A DNA stretch of 64,000 bases, taken from positions 620,001 to 684,000 of the forward strand of contig JAPVLO010000278.1 of NCBI GenBank assembly GCA_027257055.1. The letters run 5' to 3'. Position numbers and translations under genes: made by a program. The first letter of the stretch is position 1; each line of letters opens with the position of its first letter. Under the pieces are notes generated by a model. It saw nothing but the letters and a program-made list of their open reading frames with translations. It was not told where the DNA came from and searched no databases. Source of the DNA: Cephalopachus bancanus (Eukaryota; Chordata; Mammalia; Primates; Tarsiidae). Positions 11,101-25,299 of the stretch are shown piece after piece.

Positions 11101-12197
11101 ATATTCTTTTCAACAACAACAACAACAACATATTTTTAAAAAAGGAATAACTCTGGCCAAGCTTTCACACACTCCCTGAGGTCAACTCCATTTGGGTCTG
11201 TTCAGGCAGGAATCGTGGTTCAGTTCCTTCACACTCATAAACACACACCAACTCATTATAAAACATAAATGAGAAAAACTTCTACTGTTTTATCTTCTAG
11301 TTTATAGAGAATACAACTAAAGGGTATTTTTACTGATCAACAAGCTAGACATGGATTTTCCAGTTCTGATTGTAACTATGAAGATCAATTATACTGATGA
11401 TCACAGGTATGACTGCTTGCCTCCCTGACACCTTCCTTGAAGGAAGAGTCTCAGTATGTGCACTGTATCCACACTTTTCACATGATCACGTGCTTTAGGG
11501 AAGGGGGGCTCTTGCCCCTCCCCTAAGGAGAGAATTATGGTCGGTGCAGTCGTGGGAATGTGATTACATTCTATCAAATTAAACAAATGTATGTGGAAGT
11601 CTGTGGGGACAGTGGAAGGATGAAAAAAATCTGGATTCTTGATCAAATGCCTAAGAAAGAAAATTTTCCTAATTTCTTATGTTGGATTTTTCAGGTTTTA
11701 TATCTAAAAAGGGCCTATCAGACTAACAAATAGACCACACATTTGTAAGCATTTTGACTGGAGAGGGAGGACATTAGTTAGGGAAATATTAAATATATTA
11801 ACATCTTTTTTTCCAAACTTGGTAATTCTTTTCAAAAAAAATGAATACCATCCAAAATGATCAGCCCTTATAAATCCCCAAAACCTATCTTGACATCTAC
11901 TAGATTTGATTCTTTACAAGGTTGCATCTTAATTCCCTGTAGCAAATTGTTGTATTATTAAATCTAAAAATAATTATATTTTACAATAACAATATTATAA
12001 TCCACTATAAGAATTCATACACACACCTTTCATACTACACTGGGGCAACCAAATGCTAATAAACATACCTAGTAAGTATAAATGTAAAAATCTAGCTTTT
12101 CCTTGTTCATTGTTAAAATACAATTAAAAGGCCTCAATTGCAGGTAAGAATATGGCCAATCAAAACTACAATGAGGTTCACAAACATATACATTTCA

Positions 12198-12203
12198 TTT
12201 ATT
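12198..12203 (-). terminator. TCTE3: TCTE3 polyadenylation signal
   Basis: AATAAA on the minus strand, 36 bases beyond the TCTE3 stop codon, so the 3' untranslated region would be very short. It is the nearest canonical signal. Confidence 0.55.
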
Positions 12204-15200
12204 TTTGAAGAGTTGGAACTCTTTAGTACCTGTAACGAGCTATTCACAATAGAGAGCAAACACCAAGATCAGTGCCACGTAGGATTCAGCTTCATGTTTA
12301 GCTGAGATCCAGTTGTCCCATGTGACATCCCAGATTCCTCTGCTGGCAACCTGTGAGAGAAATTTTCAAAAGATCAACTTTAGATTATATATGTTCAGAA
12401 GTAATTTTCAAATCTACACTAGTTTGGTTTCTTAAAATAGGTGGATTGTTATCTCAAAAAGTTATTTTAAAGAATTGGTAATTTTCCAATTTTCCCTTTT
12501 ATGAAGAGACTTGAGAGTGATGCTATCTCACCCATCCTTCTTGTCTGCTGGAGCTGGTAGTTGTTTAACTCAAGAGATGCTCTCTTAGCAGTGTGTCCAG
12601 GTGTAGGAACAGAAGGCCCTGTAGAATGGGCTCTAGTAGTTCTGCATATGGCACTACTCTGCTGTGTAGACCATGATAAGGAATTCAGCACCCTTAAAAG
12701 ATTGATAATCAAAAGTTTGTCAGGGCCAGGTACAATGGCCCATGTCTGTAATCCTAGCCCCCTAAGAGGCTGAGGAGGAAGGGTCACTTGAGGCCTGGAG
12801 TTTGAGGCCTGTTTGGGCAACTTAGCAAGACCTTATCTCTACAAAAAAAATTAGAAAAAATAGCCAGGCATGATGATGTGCATCTGTAGTCCCAGCTACT
12901 CAGGAGGCTGAGGCAGAAGGATCACTTGAGTCCAGGAGGTCTGTGGTGAGCTGTGATTGTGCCCCTGCACTCCAGATGGGTGACAGAGTGAGACTCCAAC
13001 TAAAAAAAAAAAAAAAATGTCGGAACCTTGTCTTGAAATGAAATTGCATGGACTATACAAGTAGGCTCTCACGGAAAATCCTAACTACTTTTTTCTACAT
13101 ACAAAGTCACACATGATTTGACTCAACCCAGTTTTCTGCAGTGGATCACAAATGGTCACAAATTCTTTGTGACTTTTCCTATCAAGAGGTTGACTTCATT
13201 TACCCACCCTTTGAATGAGTTGGTCTTGTTACTTGCTTTGAACAACACAACATGGCATTGTGCAACTTCCAAGCAAGGCACTCAAAGGCCCTGTTGCCTC
13301 CACTCTCACCCTGTGGAACACCATGCTGAGACCCCCGTGTAAGAAAGCCCATTCAATCTGCTGGAGGATGGCTCACATGCAAGTGGACCCAGGTGCCCAG
13401 GCAACAGCCAGCCCAACAGTCAAACATGTGAGAGAGGCCCAAGTGAGTCACCAGATGGCTACAAGTTCACCAGTGAACCAGTAGAAAAGCCAAGCAGCTG
13501 AGCATGGCTGAACTGGTCCACAGAAAGTGAGCAAACACATGGCTGTTGCCTTAACTACTGAGTATCAGGGTGGTTTGTTGTGCAATATTAGCTGACACAT
13601 CCCCCCTCCACAGCATCGCACCACCCTCCATTAGCTAAAAAGCCCAACTGCCTTGTTACTCATCAAGCACACACCAAGTACATCCCTGCCTAAGAAGCTT
13701 CACACTCTTAAGTTCTCTCTGCTTGGAACATCCTCCCTTATCTTTGGTACAGCTGGTTCCTTCTTCTTTGGACATCAGAGGGTCCTCCCTTCTCTAGACA
13801 GCCCCAAGTAGCCACCCTGCCACACTATCACATACCTACCTCAATTTTCTCCTTAGAATACCCATCACCATTTAGGCTTCTTGCTGGCTGTTCTCTCACC
13901 TCTCTCTGCCTGTCCTAGTCCTCGCCATGCTTCACCATGGGGTCTGCTCCTCCACGGAGCCTCTATAGACTGTTCCAAATACACTTTTTTGTCTTTTTTC
14001 TCTCCAACTCCCACATATTCACCATCAACTCCCTAGATACCTACCCAGCCTAGTGTGATTATCTTTTTATTAATAAATAATGTTGCCGGGCTTGGTGGCT
14101 CAGCCTGTAATCCCGCGCCTTTGGGAGGCTGAGGTGAGTGGATTGCCTGAGCCCGTGGGTTCGAGACCCGCCTGGGTAGTGAGACCTCATCTCTACAATA
14201 AATCAAAAAATCAGCCGGGCGTGGTAGCACATGCCTGTAATTCCGGCTACTTGGAAGGCTGAGGTGTAAGGATCATCGGAGCCCAGCAGGTCGAGGCTGC
14301 AGTGGCCAGGAGCAGCCACTGCACTGCAGTCTGGGTGACAGAATGAGACTCCAACTCAATAAATAAATAAATATTAGCAATTACCTTGCTGTTGGTTGAG
14401 GGTTCTATGCTGGTGACTGACTATGTTAAGGATCTTAATACAGGTAATTTCATTTAATGCTCATAACACCTCTAGGAAGTTAGTTTTATCATCGCCATTT
14501 TATAGGTGAAAACACTGTGCCAAGGCTCTAGCCACTTCACTTCATGTGAAGGCAACCTGACTCCCAAACCAAGCTGTTTATAGTATCCCTACCACTTTAT
14601 TTCTTTAAGTTCTAAAGTGTGCTGCTGTTTTATATCCTTGACTGGAGTAAAAGCTCCTTGAGGTTCATGGTCCACGACTTAACCATTCTTCGTGTTTTCC
14701 TCAGCAGCTAACATACGAGTCCCCAAAATAAATGTACTGCTTAATTAATTAAATGACATTAAATTTTCAAAACTGATATGATTGAAGAACAGAATAACCA
14801 AGTTAAGAAATTATTAGTAGCAAATTGCTATTTCTGGGTTACTACTTTTCAAATAATTTAGAGTGAAATAAAATGTATTTAACAAAGCAATCCTTTCATT
14901 TAAGAGGTACCTCAGGATTCTTGGAGTACCTTGGAGTCATCACAATAAATATTAAATCACTGGGGAGAAGATGCCTTATAGTTCTAACTTCAAAGTCCTG
15001 GATCAATGAGATACTTACATTTATTGCTTGACCGGTCTTTTGAATAAGTAATACTTTTATAATGAACTTATAACGGTGGTACCCAAATTCTTTGACTGCT
15101 ACCAATATGTGGTCTGCCAACTCAAGTGACAAACGAGAGAAGATTTTATCATCATATTTGACATCTTTAAGACTTTCCTTAAAAAAATTTAAGAAAAAAA

Positions 15201-18200
15201 TTTTAATTTTCAAACCAAATATTTTCCATATAAAAAATTCAAGTAGAAAGCATGTCTAAATAATACAAGTTTAAAAAATACACATACACCTAGCCAAATA
15301 ATAAGTAAATTTTACCCTTACCGATTTATTTCTCTAACAAGTTTGAAGAAAATTTATTTTTGTTTTTAAATTATGTTCAGTTGCTTTTCTTTTTCAAGCC
15401 GTAAGCTGTAAGTTGTATTTTACTAGACTACTCTGCCAAACCGTTAATAGGGAGACACCAGGGGTATTCTAAAAGAAGTCTTCTGGAAATTCTTAAAGGA
15501 AATAAATTTTTTCAAATTAATATATTGGTTAAAATTCAGATTTCAGTTTCTCTAAAGCGAGGGTTGCTTGGACCCAGAGTCTGCACCTTGTCACTGCCCT
15601 GCTCAGTGGGCTCACATTAGAACCACTTCTTTCTAGTCCTCCCTTGTGGCCTCTCAGTTCACTGGTTTTTTTCTTCTGCCTCCAGGAGAATGAAAAGGAA
15701 ATCAAAGATTTCTAATCATGTTTATTAATTAATGTATAGCTTGGAGGAAACAGACATGGCTAGCAGACTGTAAAGCATTACTCTTTCTCACAAACCATGA
15801 GCAGACCTGGAGAGCTCGCAGGCAGACCACACATGACTGATGAACTGATGTGGTGTGTGCACCAATGGCACAGTGCTCCTGGTCTGGTGATAGCAAATGG
15901 AGTCCTCCTAGCTAATTTCATAGGAATGAAAACCAAAGAAACTGTCTCTTTTTTGGTTTGGTTTTGGTTCCCTTCTAGAATGTACCTGGATCTAGATGCA
16001 TTTGTTTCCCTCAGGCATTGGGCCCTGGCACTATCCTCTTGACACTGTGCAGCATCTGTGTTCTCTGCAGAATCTGACTCAGGCTCAAGCTCTATCTTTG
16101 CTGAGAACAATCTCAATCCACTGCTTGTCTATCTAGGAACTGCCCCAATCCCATGTGCTGCTTACAACCCTGATGGTCGGAGACTTGGGTGGTTTTCCTA
16201 AATCAGAGTTCTAAACAATGGCAGTTCTTGGGTTATCTACAATTAGCAAAAGTTGTATTTGACAATTTTGTTTGGTCCCCTAGTTTTAAGAGTCAGTGCA
16301 GGTCGGGCATGCTGGCTCAAGCCTGTAATCTCAGCACTTTGGGAGGCCGAGGCGAGAGGATTACCTGAGCCCAGAGGTTGGAGATCAGCCTGGGCAACTT
16401 GGTGAGACCTCATCTCTACAATATATCAAAAATTTAGCCAGGTGTGGTAGAACACGCTTGTAGTCCCAACTACTTGGAAGGCTGAGGTGGAAGGATCGCC
16501 TGGGGTGGTTGTGAACAAGCCACTGCACTCTAGTACAGTTGGGCATGTTTATCTTTGATGGGTAATTACCACATCCACTTCATTTATTCATGCCAGTTGT
16601 GACAATTGTAAGCACATGAATTGGCTTTTTGTAATTTTAAGAACTCAGAACTGACTAGAAAATAAGTTCTTTAAACCCAAAGGATTATCCTAGCCACTTC
16701 CAGCTTTTCCCCCAAATTCCTCTGATTTCAGTCCCTACACCTCATACTCTCCAATACTGTAAAATTGTCTCCTTCCCCATTCACAACCAGAATCTGTCTT
16801 GCGACTGTGGACCTCTTGGCTCTATCTATTCAGTAAGCCACTTGCATTACCTGGGACTCTTTCTGTTTCAGGTATGAGGTTGCCCAGAGAGCCCCAGGTA
16901 AAACCGTGCTGACTCTTCATTTAAAATAAATAGGTCATGGATTACATTTTCCATATTCTCCAGACCACAGGATCATCTTTCTCTATTCCCTCTCCTCCTC
17001 TGTCTCTACTCACATTCCGACTTGCCAGGCTGTTCTGGCTTGGCTGAGAGATGCCAGGCTTTACCTGCCTAAGTTCTCCTTTTTAATAAATAATACAATT
17101 TGCTATTGCAAGATACCCACAAGATCCATCAATATATAGTATTCCATGTCTAAACTATATTCACTGTTCCCTGAACCCAAGGGAAAAATCCCTGGCCTTC
17201 TGTGATCCTTAGCCAGCTACCCACATTTCCAATAAGTTGTTCTAGGCCCCGTCATATGCAATGCAATTCTGGAAACTATTGTATGTTAAATATAACTCAA
17301 AATCCTACTATATTCATTAAATTTGAATTTAGCCTATGTGGTAGGACCAAGTGAGAGACAAGTCAAAATGTATACTTTTACACTACAAATGCTTGCTATT
17401 AATGTTTAGATCAGAGAAGCCGGTAATAAATAATTGTTATTGTATTTAATTCAATTTAATCTATTTTCTGAAACCATGAGCCATGATATCTTTTCCAAAT
17501 ATCATCTGACAATTACTAGTTCAGTTTAGAAATGTATCTATGTTTATGGTAGTAGAGGGAAATTAAAAGGTAGTATAGAGGATCAAAATATGCTGCTATA
17601 GCATATTGATTATCTTAAGATAAGGCACTTGAAAAACAGCAAATGCAAGAAGGCACTCTGATTTCCTTTTTCTTCCTGAAAGCAGGAGATAAAACTCCCA
17701 TGTGGAAGGTTTCTACCCTGTACCAGGAGAAAAAAAGACATTATTCCCAGAGATGTGGAGTGGAGGCAGAGGGAAATCTGTACAAACCAACCTTATTAAA
17801 CTAACCTTGATCTGCTTAGTTAGTTCACATTGTTCTACCCTGGCCCAAACTCCTTTGTCTTATCACATTTTTCACAATTTACTACTCTTTATTTAGACTA
17901 GTATATAAGCATTGGTGCTAACTGCTTCTTTGTATCTTCATTTTTCTTGTGGAGGCTTCCATATACATGTAAAAATTAGTAAATAAAGTTTGTATGCTTT
18001 TCTCCTGTTAACCTGTGTTATATCAGTTTAATTCCTAGGCCTCTCCTACCTAAATATTCTTTTCCCCTTATATCTTAGCCTAATAAAAAGATTTTGTGTC
18101 TTTAATTTAGCAATACAAAAGGATATGTTTAAGTGAGCAGATAAAGACTTAAAACTACTTTTAGGATAGAAATTGCTGTGCATGTTATTGCCCCCAGTTT

Positions 18201-21200
18201 TTCTTACAAAAATATTCAAAAATACAGAAAAATGGATAATGATATAATGAACACATGGGTAAGAATATTTTGGCCAGGCACAGAGGCTCATGCCTGTAAT
18301 GCCAGCACTCTGGGAGGTCAAGGTACAGGGATCACCTAAGCTCAGGAGTTTGAGACCAGCCTAGGCAACATAGTAAGACCTTGTCTCTATTAAAAAAAAA
18401 AAACCAAATTAGCCAGGTGTGGTGGCACACATCTGTAGTCCCAGCTACATGGGAGGCTGAGGCAGAAAGATCACCTGAGCCTAGGAGGTCGCGGCTGTGA
18501 TGAGCTGTGATCGTGCCACTGCACTCCAGTGAAAGCTCACTGCACTCACTTGAGAGCCTGACTTAAAAAAAGGGAAAAAAAAGGATATTTTGCCTAATTT
18601 ATCTTTACTTGCACATACATATTTTTTGGTTGCACCATTTAAGAAAAGGTTGTATCAAGCACAATTCACTTCCAAATACTCTTAAGTATGCTTTCCTAAC
18701 AAAGGTAATCTTACAAAGTCACAACACATAATCACACCAAGAAAATTAACAATCCACTTATATTGTTAATGTATCTAGTATTTTTCACATTTTCAAATTT
18801 TTCCAATTGTCCCATAATTGTTTGTTTAAACCAAGGCCTAATCTAAGTTTATGCACTTTTTTGGTAGGCACTTTTACAGTTTTACTTGCCTGTCAAATTT
18901 TCATGAGCTGCCTTAATTTACACATCCGAAAAAAGGATTATTAGAGAATTTTCCATTATCCTCAATATTATAGTCAAGGAATATTTTGGGACCAGTGATA
19001 AAACAGAAAATGAGAATTCTAGAACAAAGATTATTTATTTTTGAGTAGGAGTCTCACTCTGTCACCCAGGCTGGAGTGCATTGGCACGCTCATGGCCACC
19101 ACAGCCTCGACCTGCTGGGCTCAGGTGATCCTTCCACTTCAGCCTTCCAAGTAGCAGGAACTACAGGTGTGCGCCACCATGCCCAGCTGATTTTTCTTGA
19201 TGTATTGCAGAGATGAGGTCTTGCCAAGTTGCCCAGGCTGGTCTCGAACCCATGGGCTCAGGCAATCATCTCGCCTCTGCCTCCCAAAGTGCTGGAATTA
19301 CAGGTGTGAGTCACTACACCCAGCTACAAAGATAATTTAAAAATGATGCACAAGCAGTCTCCACCTAGCAAATAAAGCAGTCATCTTCGTCCCAGACATG
19401 CTTCTACCTAGTTCCCCAACTGATTCTTCTCGAGAAGAGTGGAAACATGCAGGAATATTTAGAATCTGCAAATGCAAAGTGACAGGGAAAGAAAAGTCTG
19501 TGGAGAACAGGAAGTATTTAGAGAACTGACACTGGGGATAACTTCCCAAGCAGAGTTGGAGTTTACCTAACTGGCAAATCCACAGCTCCCACATTTCTTT
19601 CCTTTCCTAGATTGCTAGCCTCCCTTGCTACACCGTCTTAATTTATACCAACTAGAATATACTTGTATTAATAAAGTTTCTCACTTAAAGAATTACCTTT
19701 GATATGATTAAAAGGGCATTAGTCATTTCTACAAAATAAACATACGCTTACTCAAAAGCTAGGTCACATCAGTTATTACTGAAGGAATGCATCTTGTCAA
19801 CTGGGGAGTGGGGTCAGGAATTTTAAAACAATAAACACCTCTGGGGTGGGATTAAATTGATTGGAGTCCCATGAAAGGAATAGGGTCATCAGAAAACTGG
19901 GTACCTGGTTCCCAGAACTAGGGCCCAAAGGTGAAAAGGGGATTTAGAAAAAGAGGTCCTCAGAACAAACCTCCCCCCGGCTAAAAAATTTCAGTGTGGT
20001 CCTTTATTAGGAAAGATGGTGAGGGGAATTCTTTCTACCTGAAAAATGTAGTCTTCAGATACCAAAACTAGTATAAATACTGTTGGTATTAATATTGGTA
20101 TTATATTAGTTACGCAAAATTAAAGCAATTTTTTAAGGCTAGCCTGGAAACACATGTCTAAGTTTCAAATAACTCTCTTAAGTGGATCTGAATTAGATCC
20201 CAGTCAAATTAAAGCAGAGGCTGGGCTCGGTGGCTCAGCCTGTAATCCCAGCACTTTGGGAGGCTGAGGCAAGTGGATTGCCTGAGCCCTTGGGGTCGAG
20301 ACCCACCTGGGCAACTTGGCAAGACCTTGTCTCTACATCAAAAATTAGCTGGGCATGGCAGCGCGCGCCTGTAGTTCCAGCTACTTGGAAGGCTGAGGCA
20401 GAAGGATTGCTGGAGCCCAGCAAGTCGAGGTTGCAGTGGCCGGAAGCGTGCCACTGCCCTCCAGTCTGGGCGATGGAGTGGGACTCCAACACACGCATAC
20501 ACACACACACACAAATTAAAGCAGAAAACACTCTATGCCTAAGTTGGAAATTGCTTGTTTTTAAGAATTTTTTTTCAGTAATAAAACTTATTTTGAGTAT
20601 CTTTAAAAAAATACTTTAAAGATGTGAATACAATTCAGGATTAAGTATACAAGTGGACATTGTACAGGGAAAATTTGGGCCTCCTTTTGGTCCCCACTTT
20701 GCCTGGTTTGAAATCAGGTACCCTTATTGATGTTGTGTCCCTACCCCCATCCTGGCAATTATCCCACTACTGCCAATCCCTTTATTATAGTATTATAGTA
20801 AATATTCACAGTCCGCTTATGAGTGAGAACATATGATACTCTGTTCTTTGTTTCTGTGATAGAACACTGAGTATTAGAGACTCTAAATCCATCCAAGTTG
20901 CTGCAAAGTTCACATATTTATCCTGCTTTATGGCTGCGTAACATTCCACTGTGTGTATATACTACTTTTTTTTAAAATCCAGCCCAGTTTCAATGGGCAG
21001 CATTGTTGCTTCTATGTTTTTGCTATTGTGAATAGTGCTGCAATAAACATGAGTGTGCACGTATCTTTTTTGTAGAATGATTTGCGTTCCTCTGGGTATA
21101 TTCCCAGTAGGGGGACTGCTGGGTTGTTTTTAAAAATGTAGTCAAGAATCAATTGTTTTCACACATATTCAATTGTTTTTATATTTATTTCTCCAAATAG

Positions 21201-24200
21201 AAGAGAAAATAGGACTCGAGGGAAAAATAACATGGATAATTAAGAGCTGAGTGAAACAACAAAATGCCTTTTATTGCAACTCATAGCATTAATGTGAAGA
21301 TTACTGAGTATGATTACAACATACCTTGAAGCTTTCAAAGATAAATGTTACCAAAAAATCTATTTATACTGTCAACAATTTTAGTATAGTTTATCAAATC
21401 TCCAAAAGCCAAGATATTTGTGGTTAATTTTATGTGGCAACTTGATTGGGCTAAGGAATGCACAGATAGCTGGTAAGACATTATTTCTAGGCATGTCTGT
21501 GAGGGTGTTTCTGGAAGATCTAACATTTGAATCAGGAGACAGTAAAGATAACCCTCACCAATGCAGGTGAACAAATCGAATAAAAGGATGGAAGAAGGGA
21601 TAATTTTTTCTCTGCTTGAGTTGGGACATCCATTTTCTCCTACTCTTGATTAGCATTCCAGGTTCTTGGGTGTTTAGACTAGGACTGGAATTTACATCAT
21701 TGCCTCCCCTGGTTTTCAGGTCTTTGGACTTAAGACTATATATTACACCACTGGTTTTCCTAGTTTTCCACCTTGCACATGGAATATCGTGGGAACTCCT
21801 GGCTTCTATGACTGCTTGAGCCAATTCCTATAATAAATCTTCTATATACAATCTGTTTCTCTTTTACTACCATTTTTATTTATCAACCTACCGTTAATAT
21901 CTGCTGGACTTTAGTTTCTACTGGATGAGTTTGGAATTTCTTTAATGGCTCCATTCTATATGAATTAGCAAACCTTAATTTTGCCAGGGCACTCTTCCAT
22001 TCTTTACCTATATCAGCAATTGAGTCATCAAATGGAGGCTCTACATACTGAACATCATGGATTGACTCTCTCAGTCTTTCTCTTAAAATCTGTGTATACT
22101 GGAGGTGAGAGTGAGAGTGAAAATGAGAGTGAGGGAGAGGGAGGGGGAGTGGGAAAGGGGAGAGGGGAGATTACCTTTTAAATCGTAAAATTAAATTTCA
22201 GATTAAAGAATCCTGGTACAGGCTGGGTGCAGTGGCTCACACCTATAATCTCAGCACTTTGGGAGGCTGAGGTGAGAGGATTGCCTGAGTTCACAGGCTC
22301 AAGACCAGCCTGGGCAACTTGGCGAGACATCATTTCTACAATAAATAAAAAATTAGCCGGATATGGTGGTGGTTCCAGCTACTTGGAAGGCTGAGATGGA
22401 AGGACCACCTGAGCTCAGCAGGTCAAGGCTGTGGTGGCCGTGAGCTTGCCACTGCACTCCAGCCTGGGCAACACAGTGAGAGACTCTAACTCAAAAAAAA
22501 CACAAAAAAACAAACAAACAAAAAAACCTGTTACAGTGGGGCAGAGCTGACACAAAGCTTTGCAAATCTGTTGCAACAGACTTCTACAATAATATGGCCA
22601 CTAAATCCTAGATTCACTCAAGGCTATTAATTTGTTAAAAGACAAAAAAAGATTATCCTTTTATCTATACACACAAACATAAAAATCGTGTGCACGTATT
22701 TAACCATTTGCACTTGGATGTTCCCTCTGATGGACATTGTAAATCTAGCAAATCACTCGGATGTCCCCTCTTAGGGGACATAAAGAGATTGCTAGTGATT
22801 ATACAGGACAGATTTATGCAGGTGCAAATTTTTCAAAAATTTATATTTCCTTGAGGTTTTCCATTTAAATTGCATGGAAAAACAAATAAAAGATGGAATA
22901 TATACTGACATATAATCAATCAGTTGAGAAGTGGTTTTCGGAAATCATGAGTGTTCCCTTCCATATCTTAGAACAACAGACTGGACAATAAATTACATAT
23001 TATTAGTGTGGGAGGAAAAAAAACAAGACTGCATTGTCTGCTCGCGTAAAAAAAAAACCTGGTGGAAGATGTCAAATTCTTATTCACAACACGTATCAAT
23101 GAATCTGCAACACATGTCGTGACTGTTTCACACATCGAATAACATAAGATAAAAATTTTAATTTTTTTTTTTTGTCATAAGTTCCTCAGGCCAGGCGCAG
23201 TGGCTCACACCTGTAATCCCAGCACTTAGGGAGGCAGAGGTGAGAAGACTGCTGAACCTAGTAGTTCCTGACCAGCACGGGCAACTTAGCAAGATGTCTC
23301 TACAATAAATAAAAATCAGCCAGGCATGGTGGTACACACTTGTTATCCCAGCTACTTGAGCCCACCAGGTCGAGGCTGCGAGTGAGAGTCTGACTCAACA
23401 AATAAAGTTCCACAACATCCAAAATTCCATTATAAGAAAAATATCACTATAATAAAATAACTGCCTCCAATGCGATACTATGTAATATGAAGTGATTCAT
23501 TTCTCACCATTTAAAACAATTGTAACAATTATAACTGTGTAGTTTACTTTTTCTTAGTTTATTACATTGATCTATTTTCATATAGATTCCAGGAAGAATT
23601 CCAAGTATAAGAAATTATACTTGGTGTATAATTCTTTTAATACGCTGCCTGTTTGCTAATGTTCTGTGGAGGACTTTGACTTTGGCATTAGGGTAATGCT
23701 GACCTCACAGAATAAGTTGGACAACATTCCCTCTGCTTCTGTCTTCTGTAAGCAATTGGAGAGAATTACTGTATCTTCCTTAAACATTCGACAGAATTCA
23801 CCAGTGAACTCACCTGGCTCTAGTCCTTTGTTTCAACATCATTTTTGATTCAATTTTAAAAAAATAGATATAAGCCTTCTGAGATCCTCTATTTCTTCTT
23901 GTGTGAGTTTGGCAGATTGTAGCTTTTAAGGAATAGGCCCATTTCATCTAGATTATCAAATCTGTGGACACAGGCGATTCATAATATTTCTTAACTTTTT
24001 GATGTTCATGGGATCTTTAGTGATGTCTCCTCTTGCATTTTTGATAGAATAATTTGTGTCCTTCCTCTTGTTAGTCTGGCTTGTCAATTTTACTGAGCTT
24101 TTCAAAGAAACAGCTTTTGTTTTTGATTCCTGTTTTCAATTTCATTGATTGTTGCTATAATTTTCATTATTTCTTTTCTTCTGGTTACTCTGGACTTAAT

Positions 24201-25206
24201 TTGCTCTTCTTTGTAGTTTGATGGAAGATGGAAACATTATTCATTTTAGATTTTCCTTCTTTTCTAATACATGCATATTTAGTGCTATCAATTTCCCTCT
24301 AAGCCCTGTTTTTGCTGCATTCTACAGATTTTGACACGTCGTTTTCATTTTCATTTAGCTCAAAATATTTTTAAAATTTCTCTTGAGAGTAATGCTGTGG
24401 CCATGTGCTCTTTGAGCTACGACCAGGCCATGTTTTTCTTAAGCTTTGGCCCCCTCCCCTTCCGTGGGGAGGTGAATTTCCCCCCCCCAATTTACTTTCT
24501 AAATAAACTATATTTTCTAATCAGTTTCTGTGTAATTCTTTGCATCTTTCATGTGGCATTAGATCCCACAACAGTCACCCACACCCCTGAAAGTCCTGAC
24601 CTAACATTCCAGAGGACTTGCTGAGGATGTGACACTAACAAGACCTAAATTTTAAAATTGAAAATGAAACAATGAAATCTTGGTTCATTGAAAATATAAA
24701 GAAGGCTGAGTAAGTCCAAACAAATCAATAACTACAGTAACTGTCCATGTTTTCACTCACCCGTTAGAAGGCAGAGACTCTCTGATAGGTTTTTTCTGAA
24801 GCCCAGCTATCTGTGCTGGCAAGATGTCAAGTACCCCAAGGGCTCCCTCGGGATTGGAGTTCCTGTCTGCCAATCTCCCCTGCTATGTCACATTACCTCA
24901 GCTGGCCTGATGCTTCAAGCCTTTCATTCTCAGAATTTGCCATTGGGCCCCTTGCTTGCTGGGGGCTGAGGAACACCTTTTGGTCACGCTAGATGGGGTG
25001 GGTTGGCTATTACAGTCACTTGTCAGTCATCTCCCCTCCGCAAACCAGGAACTACCTATTTCTAAATTATTTCACCTTCCAGCAGGAATTGGCTACAAAA
25101 AATAATAATAATTTCCATGTCTATGTTTGTTTGCTTATCTGTTCTTGCATACTATTTTAGCAGCTAGAAACCTTAACAAATATATATATATGTGTGTGTA
25201 TATATA

Positions 25207-25299
<93 letters not shown>

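Larger units (their letters stand above)
1701..12197. other. PHF10-TCTE3 intergenic region, repeat-rich
   Basis: No gene is recognised here. It holds the 41-bp minisatellite, several Alus, an old L1 3' fragment (9690-10118), an old LTR-like repeat (7185-7570) and a possible pseudogene (6340-7025), each listed separately. The remaining pieces (1701-2000, 2818-3190, 3620-4776, 5079-5685, 8267-9689, 11100-12197) are AT-rich unique DNA with no open frame of note or exon signal that I can support. Confidence 0.6.

Noticed and set aside
22761..22781. A microRNA-like hairpin
   Set aside because: The perfect stem is only 9 bp with a 3-base loop, far shorter than a miRNA precursor.
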